Origin: UBA4742 sp002403895
GTDB lineage: Bacteria > Actinomycetota > Acidimicrobiia > Acidimicrobiales > Acidimicrobilacustridaceae
Length of the DNA stretch: 43,760 bases
Direction: 5' to 3'
Assembly: GCA_036823295.1 (NCBI GenBank)
Contig: DAISGD010000024.1
Coordinates: 1-43,760 of the forward strand
Shown here: in pieces, positions 1-7,615 of the stretch
How positions within the stretch are numbered: the stretch's first letter is position 1
How the letters are laid out: every line of letters starts with the position of its first letter
The notes under the pieces: generated by a model
Database searches by the model: none
What the model was told of the DNA's origin: nothing
Seen by the model: only the letters and a program-made list of their open reading frames with translations
Translations under genes and position numbers: made by a program

Positions 1-105
1 GTATGCGACAACCGCGTCGAGTGCGACCACTGCCGGCTCAAGGCCCGGCTGCGGTCGATGCGCGGGCTGAAGACCGACCGGACCGCCCGAGTGACGGTCG
101 ACCGC
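1..105 (+). pseudogene. C-terminal remnant of an IS6-like transposase, cut by the window edge
   Basis: Frame 1 from the first base reads VCDNRVECDHC followed by RLKARLRSMRGLKTDRTARV. From memory of the family, this matches the C-terminal block of actinobacterial IS6-type DDE transposases, where N-R-x-E carries the third catalytic acid and is followed by an R-L-K-x-R-L-x-x-M-R-G-L-K-T block. The Glu is kept, but the small residues expected around it are Cys here. The similarity stops near base 105, where the family's usual A-F-x-Q-N-x-R-R-G-H-Y ending should follow. The frame then runs on antisense into the next gene without family likeness. I read it as a decayed or truncated insertion-sequence end; no terminal inverted repeat is visible. 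Confidence 0.5.
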
Positions 106-135
106 GACGAGTTGCGCGGCTTTCTCGAGGCGGCG

Positions 136-450
136 TCAGGCCTTGGCGTTGGCGGCGCGGACCATCCCGACCCACTCCACGACGTCCCACAGCGCTTCGA
201 TCGAGACGAACTCGAGAGTTCCGAGCGCCAGGATTCCGGCCATACTGAGTTTCGCCGACTGCTCATCCGGGTACTCGATGACCGAGGTCAAGGCGAGTTC
301 GCTCGGCGAGAAGCTGACGACCTTCACGTCCCCGCCGTGCTCGCCGATGACCGCGTAGATGGCCGTGGTCTGAGCGTCGTTCTGCTCGTCGGTAAGGTCC
401 TGCCACGCCTCTTGGATCGGCCTCGTGCGTGAGAGTTGTAGGTGGCTCAT
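136..450 (-). CDS. small GYD-like domain protein
   Basis: This 104-residue protein has no signal peptide and no membrane segment. Its pattern resembles small GYD-type ferredoxin-fold proteins: a helix, a strand with G-G-D-V-K-V-V-S-F-S, then a strand with the typical V-I-E-Y-P-D-E-Q-S-A-K, and a short alanine- and glycine-containing helix before the last strand. The family has no firmly assigned biochemical role, so none is claimed. The start is well supported: GGAGGAATC sits directly before the ATG. The gene stands alone, about 210 bases downstream of the SDR gene on the same strand. The open frame on the opposite strand is best explained as its shadow plus the transposase remnant. Confidence 0.6.
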   Translation of the reverse strand: MSHLQLSRTRPIQEAWQDLTDEQNDAQTTAIYAVIGEHGGDVKVVSFSPSELALTSVIEYPDEQSAKLSMAGILALGTLEFVSIEALWDVVEWVGMVRAANAKA

Positions 451-591
451 GATTCCTCCGTAGCGTTCGGGCGACTCCGAGCCGGATGGTTCGCGACCCT
501 TTGGTCGTCGGGTGGGGCGAGTACCATTCCACCGGCTCTCGCGGTGCCAACCTACACGGGGTATCCCGAAACTCGCTAGGGGGCGATGCTC

Positions 592-607
592 GTCTCGTCG
601 ACGAGAC
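592..607. repeat. 16-bp perfect palindrome in an intergenic region
   Basis: GTCTCGTCGACGAGAC is its own reverse complement. It lies in the non-coding stretch between the SDR gene (ends at 663) and the GYD-like gene (starts at 450), both on the minus strand. It could be an operator for the downstream small gene or a weak stem after the SDR gene. With no loop and no T-run it is a poor intrinsic terminator. Confidence 0.4.
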
Positions 608-662
608 CCCTGCTGCGAGGCGGCTTGTATCTACCGGATGACGCCGGGTGGCCGCGTGCTGA

Positions 663-1562
663 TCAGGCTTCGGGCTCGAGGCTGGCCAGGACCTCGGCGA
701 TGATCTCCTCCGTGGGTGGCATCCCCGGTGTGTCGCGGAACAGCGCCGGCTGCTGACCCTCAGCGATCTCGTGCCACCGCTGGATGGCCAATTCGACGAA
801 TTCCGGATGGGGGAACACCCAGAAGCGATCACCCACCACGGCATCAGCCACCAGGTCAGCCACCGCCGCCGGCGTGGTGCCCTCGTCAATGGCCCGGCGC
901 ACGTACTTGAGCATGATCTCGCTGCCGTCGGCCGCGGCGGGGGCCTCGCCCTGATCGGTGGGCCAGTTGCGCCCGGCGTCGAGGATGCCGGTGCGAACCC
1001 ATCCGGGGCACAGCACGCTCACCCCCACCCCTGACGCGCTCATCTGCGTCTCCCGGTAGAGGTCCTCGGTGAGGGCGACGACGGCGTGCTTGGTGGCGTC
1101 GTACGACGCACCGAACCCAGGCATGAGGCCGGCGATCGACGCGGTGTTCACGATGTGGCCCTCGCCCTGGGCGGTGAGGATGGGCAGGAACGCCCGCACC
1201 CCATGGACGACGCCCCACAGGTTCACCCCCATCACCCACTGCCAGGTGGAGAGTGGGCCGTTCCAGGGGTCGGCCGAACTCATGACGCCAGCGTTGTTGC
1301 ACACCACGTGGGCGGTCCCGAAGCGCTCAACGGCGGCGGCGGCCAACGCCTGCACGGCCGGTTCGTCGCTTACGTCGCACAGCACCTCGAGCGTCTCGAC
1401 TCCGCGTGCCCCGACCTGCTCAGCCGCCTGGGCCAGCGCCGCCGCGTCCACGTCGGCGAGCACCACGTTGAGCCCGGCAGCGGCGAAGCGGTCGGCGAGC
1501 GCCAGACCAATTCCGCCAGCGGCGCCGGTGACGACCGCGACCTGTCCGGTCCTGAGTTCCAT
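663..1562 (-). CDS. short-chain dehydrogenase/reductase (SDR family)
   Basis: A classical SDR of 299 residues, predicted to be a soluble NAD(P)-dependent oxidoreductase. The nucleotide-binding motif TGAAGGIG is near residue 12, the NNAG motif near 89, a catalytic Ser in NTASIAG near 140 and the Y-x-x-x-K pair as YDATK near 153. An aspartate at the end of the second strand (LADVD) suggests NAD(H) rather than NADP(H). The substrate cannot be read from the sequence. The family in actinomycetes often serves steroid, fatty-acid or xenobiotic catabolism, which would fit the acyl-CoA genes further along, but this is inference. A purine-rich GGGGGTCGAG precedes the ATG. The C-terminal 60 residues are longer than the minimal SDR core. 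Confidence 0.9.
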   Translation of the reverse strand: MELRTGQVAVVTGAAGGIGLALADRFAAAGLNVVLADVDAAALAQAAEQVGARGVETLEVLCDVSDEPAVQALAAAAVERFGTAHVVCNNAGVMSSADPWNGPLSTWQWVMGVNLWGVVHGVRAFLPILTAQGEGHIVNTASIAGLMPGFGASYDATKHAVVALTEDLYRETQMSASGVGVSVLCPGWVRTGILDAGRNWPTDQGEAPAAADGSEIMLKYVRRAIDEGTTPAAVADLVADAVVGDRFWVFPHPEFVELAIQRWHEIAEGQQPALFRDTPGMPPTEEIIAEVLASLEPEA

Positions 1563-1628
1563 CTCGACCCCCGAGTTGCAGGCCGTGACCGGACCTGCCT
1601 GTCGGCTCAGTCTGTCAGGAAGGAGCGC

Positions 1629-2288
1629 TTAGAACAGGCGGAGCTCGTCGGACTCGATTCCTCGGAGTTCGTCGTAGTCGATCTCGACGCAACCGATGCC
1701 CCGGTCGGTGGCCAAGGTGCGGGCCTGCGGCTTGATGACCTGGGCGACGTAGATGCCTCGAACCGGCCGCAGGAGCGGGTCGAGATTGAGGCGATCCAGG
1801 TAGCGGGTGAGTTGCTCGACGCCGTCGATCTCGCCCCGGCGCTTGACCTCGACCGCCACCGCGGAGCCGTCGGCGTCGCGGCACAGCAGATCCACCGGCC
1901 CGATCGCGGTGGGGTACTCCCTCCGCACCAGGCTTAGCCCTTCGGCGATCGTCGTCGGGTTGGCCGCCAGCAATTCCTGGAGGTGGGCCTCGACGCCGTC
2001 CTTCTGTAGCCCGGGGTCGACGCCGAGCTCGTGGGCGCTGTCGTGCAGCACCTCCTCGATGAGAATCGTCAGGGTCTCGCCCTTGGGGCTGGAGACCACC
2101 CACCGGTCCTCGAGCTCCTCGACCGTGTTGGGAGCGTTCATCCAGTTCAACGGCTTGTAGGCGCCGCCGTCGGCATGGATCGCCACGCAGCCGTCGGCCT
2201 TGACCATGATGAGGCGCACCGCCAGGGGCAGGTGGGCGGTCAGCCGACCGGCATAGTCCACCGAGCAGCGAGCGATCACCAGGCGCAT
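1629..2288 (-). CDS. nucS: mismatch-specific endonuclease NucS
   Basis: A 219-residue NucS/EndoMS homologue. The N-terminal DNA-binding half carries V-D-Y-A-G-R-L-T. The C-terminal nuclease half has GPVDLLCRD (metal-binding Asp) and VAVEVKRRG (catalytic E-x-K). The protein ends in DELRLF, a match to the C-terminal peptide by which NucS contacts the sliding clamp. Members cut both strands at mismatches and give most actinomycetes, which lack MutS-MutL, a mismatch-correction route. Length agrees with the family (about 220-225). The start follows a TAGCGT box by 6 bases, as expected for a leaderless message. Substrate range is inferred from the family. Confidence 0.95.
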   Translation of the reverse strand: MRLVIARCSVDYAGRLTAHLPLAVRLIMVKADGCVAIHADGGAYKPLNWMNAPNTVEELEDRWVVSSPKGETLTILIEEVLHDSAHELGVDPGLQKDGVEAHLQELLAANPTTIAEGLSLVRREYPTAIGPVDLLCRDADGSAVAVEVKRRGEIDGVEQLTRYLDRLNLDPLLRPVRGIYVAQVIKPQARTLATDRGIGCVEIDYDELRGIESDELRLF

Positions 2289-2294
2289 CTCTCG

Positions 2295-2300
2295 ACGCTA
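2295..2300 (-). promoter_or_regulatory. -10 box for leaderless nucS
   Basis: TAGCGT on the minus strand ends 6 bases before the nucS ATG. This spacing would start the transcript at or next to the initiation codon. No Shine-Dalgarno sequence is present. Confidence 0.55.
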
Positions 2301-2338
2301 CCCGCGGTCGTCGGGCCGCCCTTCCGCCAGTCTGGCTG

Positions 2339-4012
2339 CTAGCTGACCTCGCGGTTCTGGAAGCGGCTGCGGATCAGCTCACGGCGTTCCTGCAGCTCGC
2401 GGTAGGTCAGTCGCTCGGTGCCCGGGTCTACGCCGAACGAGCCCTTCACCCCTCGGAGGTCGAGTTCGTAAGCATCGGGGTCGAGGCCGACCTCCTCGGC
2501 GATCTGCTCACCGTGGGTCTCGGCGAAGTACATCGAGAGCTTGGCGATCTCGCCGAACAGGTCGAGGTCGGGCGCCAGTGACGCGATGGCCCCGTCGAGG
2601 AACACCATGTTCTTGACGAACAGCATGAGCTCTTTGGGCAGCCGGGCGCCGTAGCCGAGCAGCGCCTTCACCACTTTTTGGATCTCCGCGATCATCTCGT
2701 CGGGCGTGAGCTGGGTGGGATCGAGGGGCGGGCCGTCGAGGTTCAGGTCGCGGATCACCGCGTCCAGATCGGTGTCGGGGGGCAGGGCGCCGAGATCGCG
2801 CAGGGCGGCCAGTTGGCCCTTCACATCGTTCATGGTGGCCGTGATCAACAGGCGCAGGAAGGCCCGCCGTTTGGTCTCGTCCATGCGCCCGATGATGCCG
2901 AAGTCGAGCAGTGCCACCCGGCCGTCGGGCAGGACGAACAGGTTCCCGCCGTGGAGGTCGCCGTGGAAGATCCCGTGGATCATGGCGCCCTCCATGAACC
3001 CGATCATGCCGATGCGCACGACCTCCTCGGTGTCGACTCCCGCGTCGACCATGCCGGCCACGTCGTCGAAGGCGAACCCGTCGAGGCGTTCCATGACCAG
3101 CACCCGCGGGGTCACCAGCTCGGGATGGGGCCGAGGGATCACGTAGCCGCGTTGGCCGAGGTCGTGGAACGAGCGAGCCACGTCCAACATGTTCTGCGCC
3201 TCGAGTCGGAAGTCGAGCTCCTCGGTGATGGTCTCGGCGAACAGCTCGACCAGCGCCGGCGGGTTGGCCAGCGCGGCGACCGGGATGCGCCCCACGAGAA
3301 AGGGGGCGAGCCAGGCCATGACCTTGAGATCGGCGTGGACCAGACGGGCCACTGACGGCCGCTGGACCTTGACCACGACCCGCTCGCCCGTGATGAGGGT
3401 GGCGGCGTGCACCTGGGCGATCGACGCGGCGGCGAGTGGGGTGCGGTCGACGTGGGCGAACACCGCGTCGAGTGGCCGACCAAGCTCGGTCTCGATGACG
3501 TGACGCACCTGGTCCCACGGCTCGGGCGGCACCTGGTCGCGGCATCGCTTGAACTCGGTGACCAACTCCTCGGGGAAGAGCCCTTCGCCGCTGGAGATGA
3601 TCTGGCCGAGCTTGATGTAGGTGGGCCCGAGGTGTTCGGCGGCGATGCGCAGGCGCCGGGAGATGTCGGCGCGCGACCGGGCGCCGCCCTGGCGCCGGGC
3701 TCCGACGGCCCACAGCCCGACGGCCAGCCCGAGGTGGCGCACCACCCGGACGATGCGGGTGCCCGAGGGCAGGCGGCGGGGACGGGTGAGCTCGGGGATC
3801 TGGCTGCGCACCACCCATCGCACGGCGTTGATCGACCGGCGCCAACTCATGCGGTCGGGTTCCACCAGCCATGGAGCGTCGTTGCTGAACGAGCCGATGG
3901 CGAGGTCGCTGGGGAAGTTCGGCGGGGGTGCGCCGGCGCTGCCGGTGGAGCGAGCCCGGTTCCTGAGGCCGTCGGGCGAGGAGCGGGGAGCCGACCCGGG
4001 TGAAGCGGTCAT
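2339..4012 (-). CDS. UbiB/AarF (ABC1) family kinase-like protein
   Basis: This 557-residue protein belongs to the atypical-kinase UbiB/COQ8 family. The diagnostic K-x-G-Q motif is YIKLGQ near residue 134. The alanine-rich loop is AAASIAQVHAA, the catalytic segment HGDLHGGN is near residue 349, and the metal-binding motif is LLDFGIIG. These proteins are ATPases or kinases that support isoprenoid-lipid (quinone) metabolism at the membrane. The role in actinomycetes, which use menaquinone, is not settled. About 60 residues precede the conserved region and are probably disordered. No clear C-terminal membrane helix is seen, unlike proteobacterial UbiB. The ATG follows TAGACT by 9 bases, and a CoA-transferase gene reads away from it. 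Confidence 0.9.
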   Translation of the reverse strand: MTASPGSAPRSSPDGLRNRARSTGSAGAPPPNFPSDLAIGSFSNDAPWLVEPDRMSWRRSINAVRWVVRSQIPELTRPRRLPSGTRIVRVVRHLGLAVGLWAVGARRQGGARSRADISRRLRIAAEHLGPTYIKLGQIISSGEGLFPEELVTEFKRCRDQVPPEPWDQVRHVIETELGRPLDAVFAHVDRTPLAAASIAQVHAATLITGERVVVKVQRPSVARLVHADLKVMAWLAPFLVGRIPVAALANPPALVELFAETITEELDFRLEAQNMLDVARSFHDLGQRGYVIPRPHPELVTPRVLVMERLDGFAFDDVAGMVDAGVDTEEVVRIGMIGFMEGAMIHGIFHGDLHGGNLFVLPDGRVALLDFGIIGRMDETKRRAFLRLLITATMNDVKGQLAALRDLGALPPDTDLDAVIRDLNLDGPPLDPTQLTPDEMIAEIQKVVKALLGYGARLPKELMLFVKNMVFLDGAIASLAPDLDLFGEIAKLSMYFAETHGEQIAEEVGLDPDAYELDLRGVKGSFGVDPGTERLTYRELQERRELIRSRFQNREVS

Positions 4013-4021
4013 GGTGGCGGA

Positions 4022-4027
4022 AGTCTA
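4022..4027 (-). promoter_or_regulatory. -10 box for the UbiB-family gene
   Basis: TAGACT on the minus strand ends 9 bases before the ATG. It lies between two divergent genes whose starts are only about 18 bases apart. Confidence 0.45.
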
Positions 4028-4029
4028 CG

Positions 4030-5238
4030 GTGACGCCCGTGCTGCACGACTACCGGGTGATCGAGTTGGGGATGTGGGTGGCAGGACCGGGGGCCGGGGG
4101 GATCCTGGCGGACTGGGGTGCCGACGTAGTGAAGGTCGAGACCCCGCTGGGCGACCCCATGCGCCGCCTGTTCAAGCTGCTGGCGGGCCACGGTCAGACC
4201 GAGTCGCCACCGTTCGATCTCGACAATCGGGGCAAGCGCAGTGTGGTCATCGACCTGGCCACCCCGGACGGCGCCGCCATCGTGCGCCGCCTCCTGGCCG
4301 ACGCCGATGTGTTCCTAACCAACCTTCGGCCCGACGCGGTCGAACGGCTCGGCCTGGGGCCCGACGCCGTGCTGGCCGAGTTCCCCCGCCTCGTCTACGC
4401 CAGCGTGAGCGGGTACGGGCTCCGGGGGCCTGAGGTTGGCCGGGCTGGCTACGACGTCGGCGCCTTCTGGGCTCGGTCCGGCATTGCCGCCACCATGGCC
4501 CCCGACGGCGCTGCGCCCCCCGGCATCCGGGCCGGCATGGGAGATCACATCACCGGAATGACCACGGTGGCGGGCGTCCTGGCCGCACTGCTCGACCGGG
4601 AGCGGACCGGCCGGGGGCAGCTGGTGGAGACCTCCCTCCTGCGCACCGGGATCTATGGCCTGGGGTGGGATCTGGGCATCCAGCTGCGCTTTGGCAAGAA
4701 CACCTCGGCTCAACCGCGCACCAACGAGCTCAACCCGATGTGCAACTGCTACGCCGCCGGGGACGGCCGCTGGTTCTGGCTGCTCGGGGTGGAGGCCGAC
4801 CGCCTGTGGCCCAAGCTGTGCGCCGCGCTCGATCGGACGGACTTGTTGAACGACGAACGCTTTTCGAGCGCCCGGGGTCGGCGCCACCACGCCACCGAAC
4901 TCGTCCAGGTGCTCGACGGCATCTTCGCCACGACCACCCGCGACGAGCTCATGGAGCTGTTCGATCGCCACGATGTGTGGTGGGCCCCGGTGAACACCCT
5001 GGCCGAGGTGCTGACCGACCCGCAGGCCATCGCGGCCGGAGCGTTCGTCGAGGTGCCGGCCGGTGACGGCGCGCCCGCCCATCGCGCCGTGGCCACCCCG
5101 GTCACGTTCCACGGTTCGGGGACGCCGCCAGTCGGTGCCGTTCCCGGGTTGGGTCAGCACACCGAGGAGATCCTCGTCGCGGTCGGTTTCACGGCGGAGG
5201 AGTTGGCCCAGTTCCGGTCGTCCGCCGTTATCGCCTGA
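4030..5238 (+). CDS. CaiB/BaiF family (class III) CoA-transferase
   Basis: A class III acyl-CoA transferase of about 402 residues. The N-terminus has the usual YRVIELGMWVAGPGAGGILA and GADVVKVE blocks, then LDNRGKRSVVIDL. The catalytic Asp of the family is most likely that in MGDHITGM. Where alpha-methylacyl-CoA racemases have a catalytic His (A-G-H-D), this protein has A-G-Y-D, so a transferase is more likely than a racemase. Such enzymes move CoA between carboxylic acids; the substrate is unknown. An in-frame ATG at 4000 would overlap the divergent gene. The GTG at 4030, with GGCGGAAG upstream, is preferred, and GTG 4039 is possible. No partner gene follows. Confidence 0.87.
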   Translation: MTPVLHDYRVIELGMWVAGPGAGGILADWGADVVKVETPLGDPMRRLFKLLAGHGQTESPPFDLDNRGKRSVVIDLATPDGAAIVRRLLADADVFLTNLRPDAVERLGLGPDAVLAEFPRLVYASVSGYGLRGPEVGRAGYDVGAFWARSGIAATMAPDGAAPPGIRAGMGDHITGMTTVAGVLAALLDRERTGRGQLVETSLLRTGIYGLGWDLGIQLRFGKNTSAQPRTNELNPMCNCYAAGDGRWFWLLGVEADRLWPKLCAALDRTDLLNDERFSSARGRRHHATELVQVLDGIFATTTRDELMELFDRHDVWWAPVNTLAEVLTDPQAIAAGAFVEVPAGDGAPAHRAVATPVTFHGSGTPPVGAVPGLGQHTEEILVAVGFTAEELAQFRSSAVIA

Positions 5239-5290
5239 GCCCTCCCGCCGGCCACTGCACGCGCTCGTCGAGCCCGTGCCAACCCCGAAG

Positions 5291-5344
5291 AGTGAGCAAG
5301 GCCGGCGAAATGGTTCGTTCGGCCCGCTCTTCGGCCGCCTCACT
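5291..5344 (+). terminator. possible hairpin after the CoA-transferase gene
   Basis: AGTGAG-CAA-GGCCG (5291-5304) can pair with CGGCC-GC-CTCACT (5332-5344) across a loop of about 27 bases. It lies 53 bases after the CoA-transferase stop and before the STAS gene. There is no clear T-run, so termination is only a suggestion. Confidence 0.3.
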
Positions 5345-5371
5345 GCCGTTTGCGCCGGGTAGAGATGGGAC

Positions 5372-5695
5372 ATGGTTCTTCCGACCGGCTCGCACATCCG
5401 AGTGTTGGATCTCGGCGCCATGACGATCGTCGGCTTGGAAGGCGACCTCGAGCCCGAGTCCGCGCGCCTGGTCGACGCCGAGGTCAGCCAGGCACTCGAG
5501 CGCGACTCGACCACGATCGTGCTCGACTGCAGCCTGTTGCGCTCGCTGGGCCGGTCCGAGGTCGCGGTCCTGGCCCAGGCCCGCGAGCGGGTCCACCAGC
5601 GCCACGGTCGGTTCGTGGTGCGAGAGCCCAACGTGTCGACGCTGGCCCTCCTGGCGAGTGATCCGGCGTTCGCCGATCTCGAGGTCGAGAACTAA
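5372..5695 (+). CDS. STAS-domain protein with a degenerate phosphosite
   Basis: This 107-residue soluble protein has a STAS-like layout: MTIVGLEGDLE, a helix with D-A-E-V-S-Q-A-L-E, the strand TTIVLDCS and a helix with V-A-V-L-A-Q-A-R-E-R. STAS proteins usually act as anti-sigma-factor antagonists or binding modules controlled by Ser/Thr phosphorylation. The family block L-D-L-S-x-x-x-x-I-D-S-S-G reads LDCSLLRSLGRSE here. The Asp and the usual phosphorylated Ser are therefore replaced by Gly and Arg. No anti-sigma kinase or sigma factor lies beside it. It may be a non-phosphorylatable binding protein. The start has TAGAGA 6 bases upstream, a poor match to the -10 boxes of this window. The 212 bases after it show no clear feature. 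Confidence 0.6.
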   Translation: MVLPTGSHIRVLDLGAMTIVGLEGDLEPESARLVDAEVSQALERDSTTIVLDCSLLRSLGRSEVAVLAQARERVHQRHGRFVVREPNVSTLALLASDPAFADLEVEN

Positions 5696-5907
5696 CGAGC
5701 TCGCTTGGCGTGGCCGGCAATGAAGCCGATCATGTCTTGGCCGCACGTTCACCGTGGAACTGGCTCCGGGCCGGCTGTGGCTGCACATGGGTTCGGTACA
5801 CGAGCTCCGCCACCCCCACGAACGTCGGCTCCCTGAAACGGGGGGACCGTTGACGACCGTTCGGTGGCTCAGCCTCCCCGAGTCGGGCGCGTGTCGCTGG
5901 CGCCCGT

Positions 5908-6738
5908 TCAGCTGAAGTTCGGTGGGCGCTTCTCGGTGAGGGCGGCCACGCCTTCGGCGAAGTCGGGCTCGCCCATCATCTGGTTCAGTCGCACCGACGC
6001 CTCGGTCACGGATTCGCCGAGCCCCCGGAACTGGTCGAGGTAGATCTGGCGTTTCGTGGCGGCGAGCGAGCCCCGCGACACGGTTCGGGCCAGGTCATGG
6101 GCATATCGGTAGGTGTGGGGGAGCAGCGCGTCGGGTTCGATGACGGCATTGACCAGCCCCATCTCCGCCGCTTCCTCGGCCCGGAACGTGCGACTGGAGA
6201 GGAGGATGTCGTTGGCCCGGGTGAGGCCGATGAGACGGGGGAGTAGCCACGACAAGCCGTACTCGGCTGGCAGGTTGAGCTTGCCGTGGGCGGTGGTGAA
6301 CTTCACGCCCGTCGCCGCGAAGCGCAGGTCGCAGTAACAGGCCAGTACCAGGCCGACGCCCGCCACCGGACCGTTGATCGCCGCGATGACCGGGGTGGTG
6401 AGCCCGAAATGGAAGGCGAAGTCGTGGTCGAACTCCGGCGACACGCCGTAGCCGGGCGTGGCCAGATCGGCTCCCGTGCCGGGGTCGTACCCACCCCGTT
6501 CGGCATGATCGGACAGAGCCTGCGCGTCGGCGCCCACGCAGAAGCCGCGGCCCTCGCCGGTCACGACGATCACGCGGATGTGGTCGTCGGCCTCGGCTTC
6601 GGCCAGCGCCCAGCGGTACTCGGTGTGCATCCGCCCGGTCCAGGCATTCAGCCGCTCGGGCCGCGACAGCGTGATGGTGGCGACTGGGCCGTCCATTTCG
6701 TAGCGGACCGTCTTCAGCTCCATCGAATCCGCGCTCAC
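5908..6738 (-). CDS. enoyl-CoA hydratase/isomerase family protein
   Basis: A 276-residue crotonase-fold protein. The N-terminus carries VATITLSRPERLNAW, the oxyanion-hole segment is GRGFCVGADAQ (about residue 68), and the second glycine-rich segment is INGPVAGVGL. The region that holds a catalytic Glu in the family reads NLPAEYGLSWLLPRLIG, like the A-E-H/Y-G-x-S-W-L-L-P-R subgroup. Members hydrate or isomerise enoyl-CoA esters in beta-oxidation; exact specificity is unknown. The GTG start overlaps the cysQ stop by four bases (GTGA), so translation is probably coupled. A second in-frame start, ATG at 6723, exists. The link with cysQ is positional and need not be functional. Confidence 0.9.
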   Translation of the reverse strand: MSADSMELKTVRYEMDGPVATITLSRPERLNAWTGRMHTEYRWALAEAEADDHIRVIVVTGEGRGFCVGADAQALSDHAERGGYDPGTGADLATPGYGVSPEFDHDFAFHFGLTTPVIAAINGPVAGVGLVLACYCDLRFAATGVKFTTAHGKLNLPAEYGLSWLLPRLIGLTRANDILLSSRTFRAEEAAEMGLVNAVIEPDALLPHTYRYAHDLARTVSRGSLAATKRQIYLDQFRGLGESVTEASVRLNQMMGEPDFAEGVAALTEKRPPNFS

Positions 6739-7550
6739 CCTTCGAACGCGGCCAGCGCCTCGAGTGCGGTCGCCGCCAACTCAGCCCGGCAGATCAACAG
6801 GTCGGGTAGGTAGGGGTTTGCGTTGTTGTAGCGGAGGGGGGAGCCATCGAGGCGCGACACGTGCAGCCCGGCGGCGGCTGCGACGGCGACCGGGGCGCAC
6901 GAGTCCCACTCGTACTGACCGCCGGAGTGGGCGTACACGTCGGCCTCGCCCCGAACGACAGCCATGGCCTTGGCCCCCGCCGAACCCATCTCGACGAGGT
7001 CGGCCCCCATCGTCTCGGCCAACCAGGTGGCCGCCGCTGGAGGTCGCGAACGACTCACGATCACCCGGGGGATTGCCGGCGGGCTGGGCGGCGGCGGTGG
7101 GGCCGGGTCGGTAACGAGCGTGACGCCCAGCGCGGGGAGGGCCACGGCCCCGGCGACGGGCACGCCGGCGATGACGAGGGCCACGTGCACCGCCCAGTCC
7201 GTCCTTGGCGGTTCGCTGAATTCGCGGGTGCCGTCGAGCGGGTCGACGATCCACACCCGATCGGCCCGCAGCCGGGCGTCGTCGTCGGCCCCCTCCTCGG
7301 ACAAGACGGCGTCGCCCGCCCGGCACCGATCGGCCAGCAACTCGAGGATCAGCAGGTGGGCCTGACGGTCGCCCTGTTGTTTCAGGGTGTCCCCGTCGGC
7401 TCCCTCCGCCACCAGCCGGGCCCGGAGATCGATCAGGAGTGCTCCGGCCCGTTCCGCCACCTCCGCCGCCAGACGATGGTCATCCGGGGTGGGTCCGTCG
7501 CCGGCCGGGCGGGGAGGCACGGCTGAGCCGATATCGTCGCTGTGCGGCAC
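6735..7550 (-). CDS. cysQ: 3'(2'),5'-bisphosphate nucleotidase CysQ
   Basis: A 271-residue member of the inositol-monophosphatase/CysQ superfamily. Metal-binding motifs are LSEEGADD (near residue 96), the signature WIVDPLDGTREF (near 115) and QYEWDSCAPVAVAAAAGL near the C-terminus. The enzyme removes the 3'-phosphate of PAP (and PAPS), a by-product of PAPS-dependent sulfur metabolism. Context supports this over an inositol phosphatase: it diverges from cysD-cysN-cysC by 65 bases. The GTG start has AAAGG about 10 bases upstream. It overlaps the enoyl-CoA hydratase gene downstream. An N-terminal stretch of about 25 residues is likely disordered. Confidence 0.9.
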   Translation of the reverse strand: MPHSDDIGSAVPPRPAGDGPTPDDHRLAAEVAERAGALLIDLRARLVAEGADGDTLKQQGDRQAHLLILELLADRCRAGDAVLSEEGADDDARLRADRVWIVDPLDGTREFSEPPRTDWAVHVALVIAGVPVAGAVALPALGVTLVTDPAPPPPPSPPAIPRVIVSRSRPPAAATWLAETMGADLVEMGSAGAKAMAVVRGEADVYAHSGGQYEWDSCAPVAVAAAAGLHVSRLDGSPLRYNNANPYLPDLLICRAELAATALEALAAFEG

Positions 7551-7594
7551 GATTGTCGACCTTTCCAGTCAGCATTTCCCCCCGATGTCTCCCG

Positions 7595-7605
7595 TACCCT
7601 ACGTT
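7595..7605 (+). promoter_or_regulatory. probable -10 region of the cysDNC operon
   Basis: TACCCT (7595-7600) and the overlapping TACGTT (7600-7605) lie 15 and 10 bases before the cysD ATG in the 65-base gap shared with cysQ. No Shine-Dalgarno sequence precedes cysD, so a short-leader or leaderless transcript is likely. No sulfur-regulator site is recognised. Confidence 0.35.
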
Positions 7606-7615
7606 GGTCGCCTCC

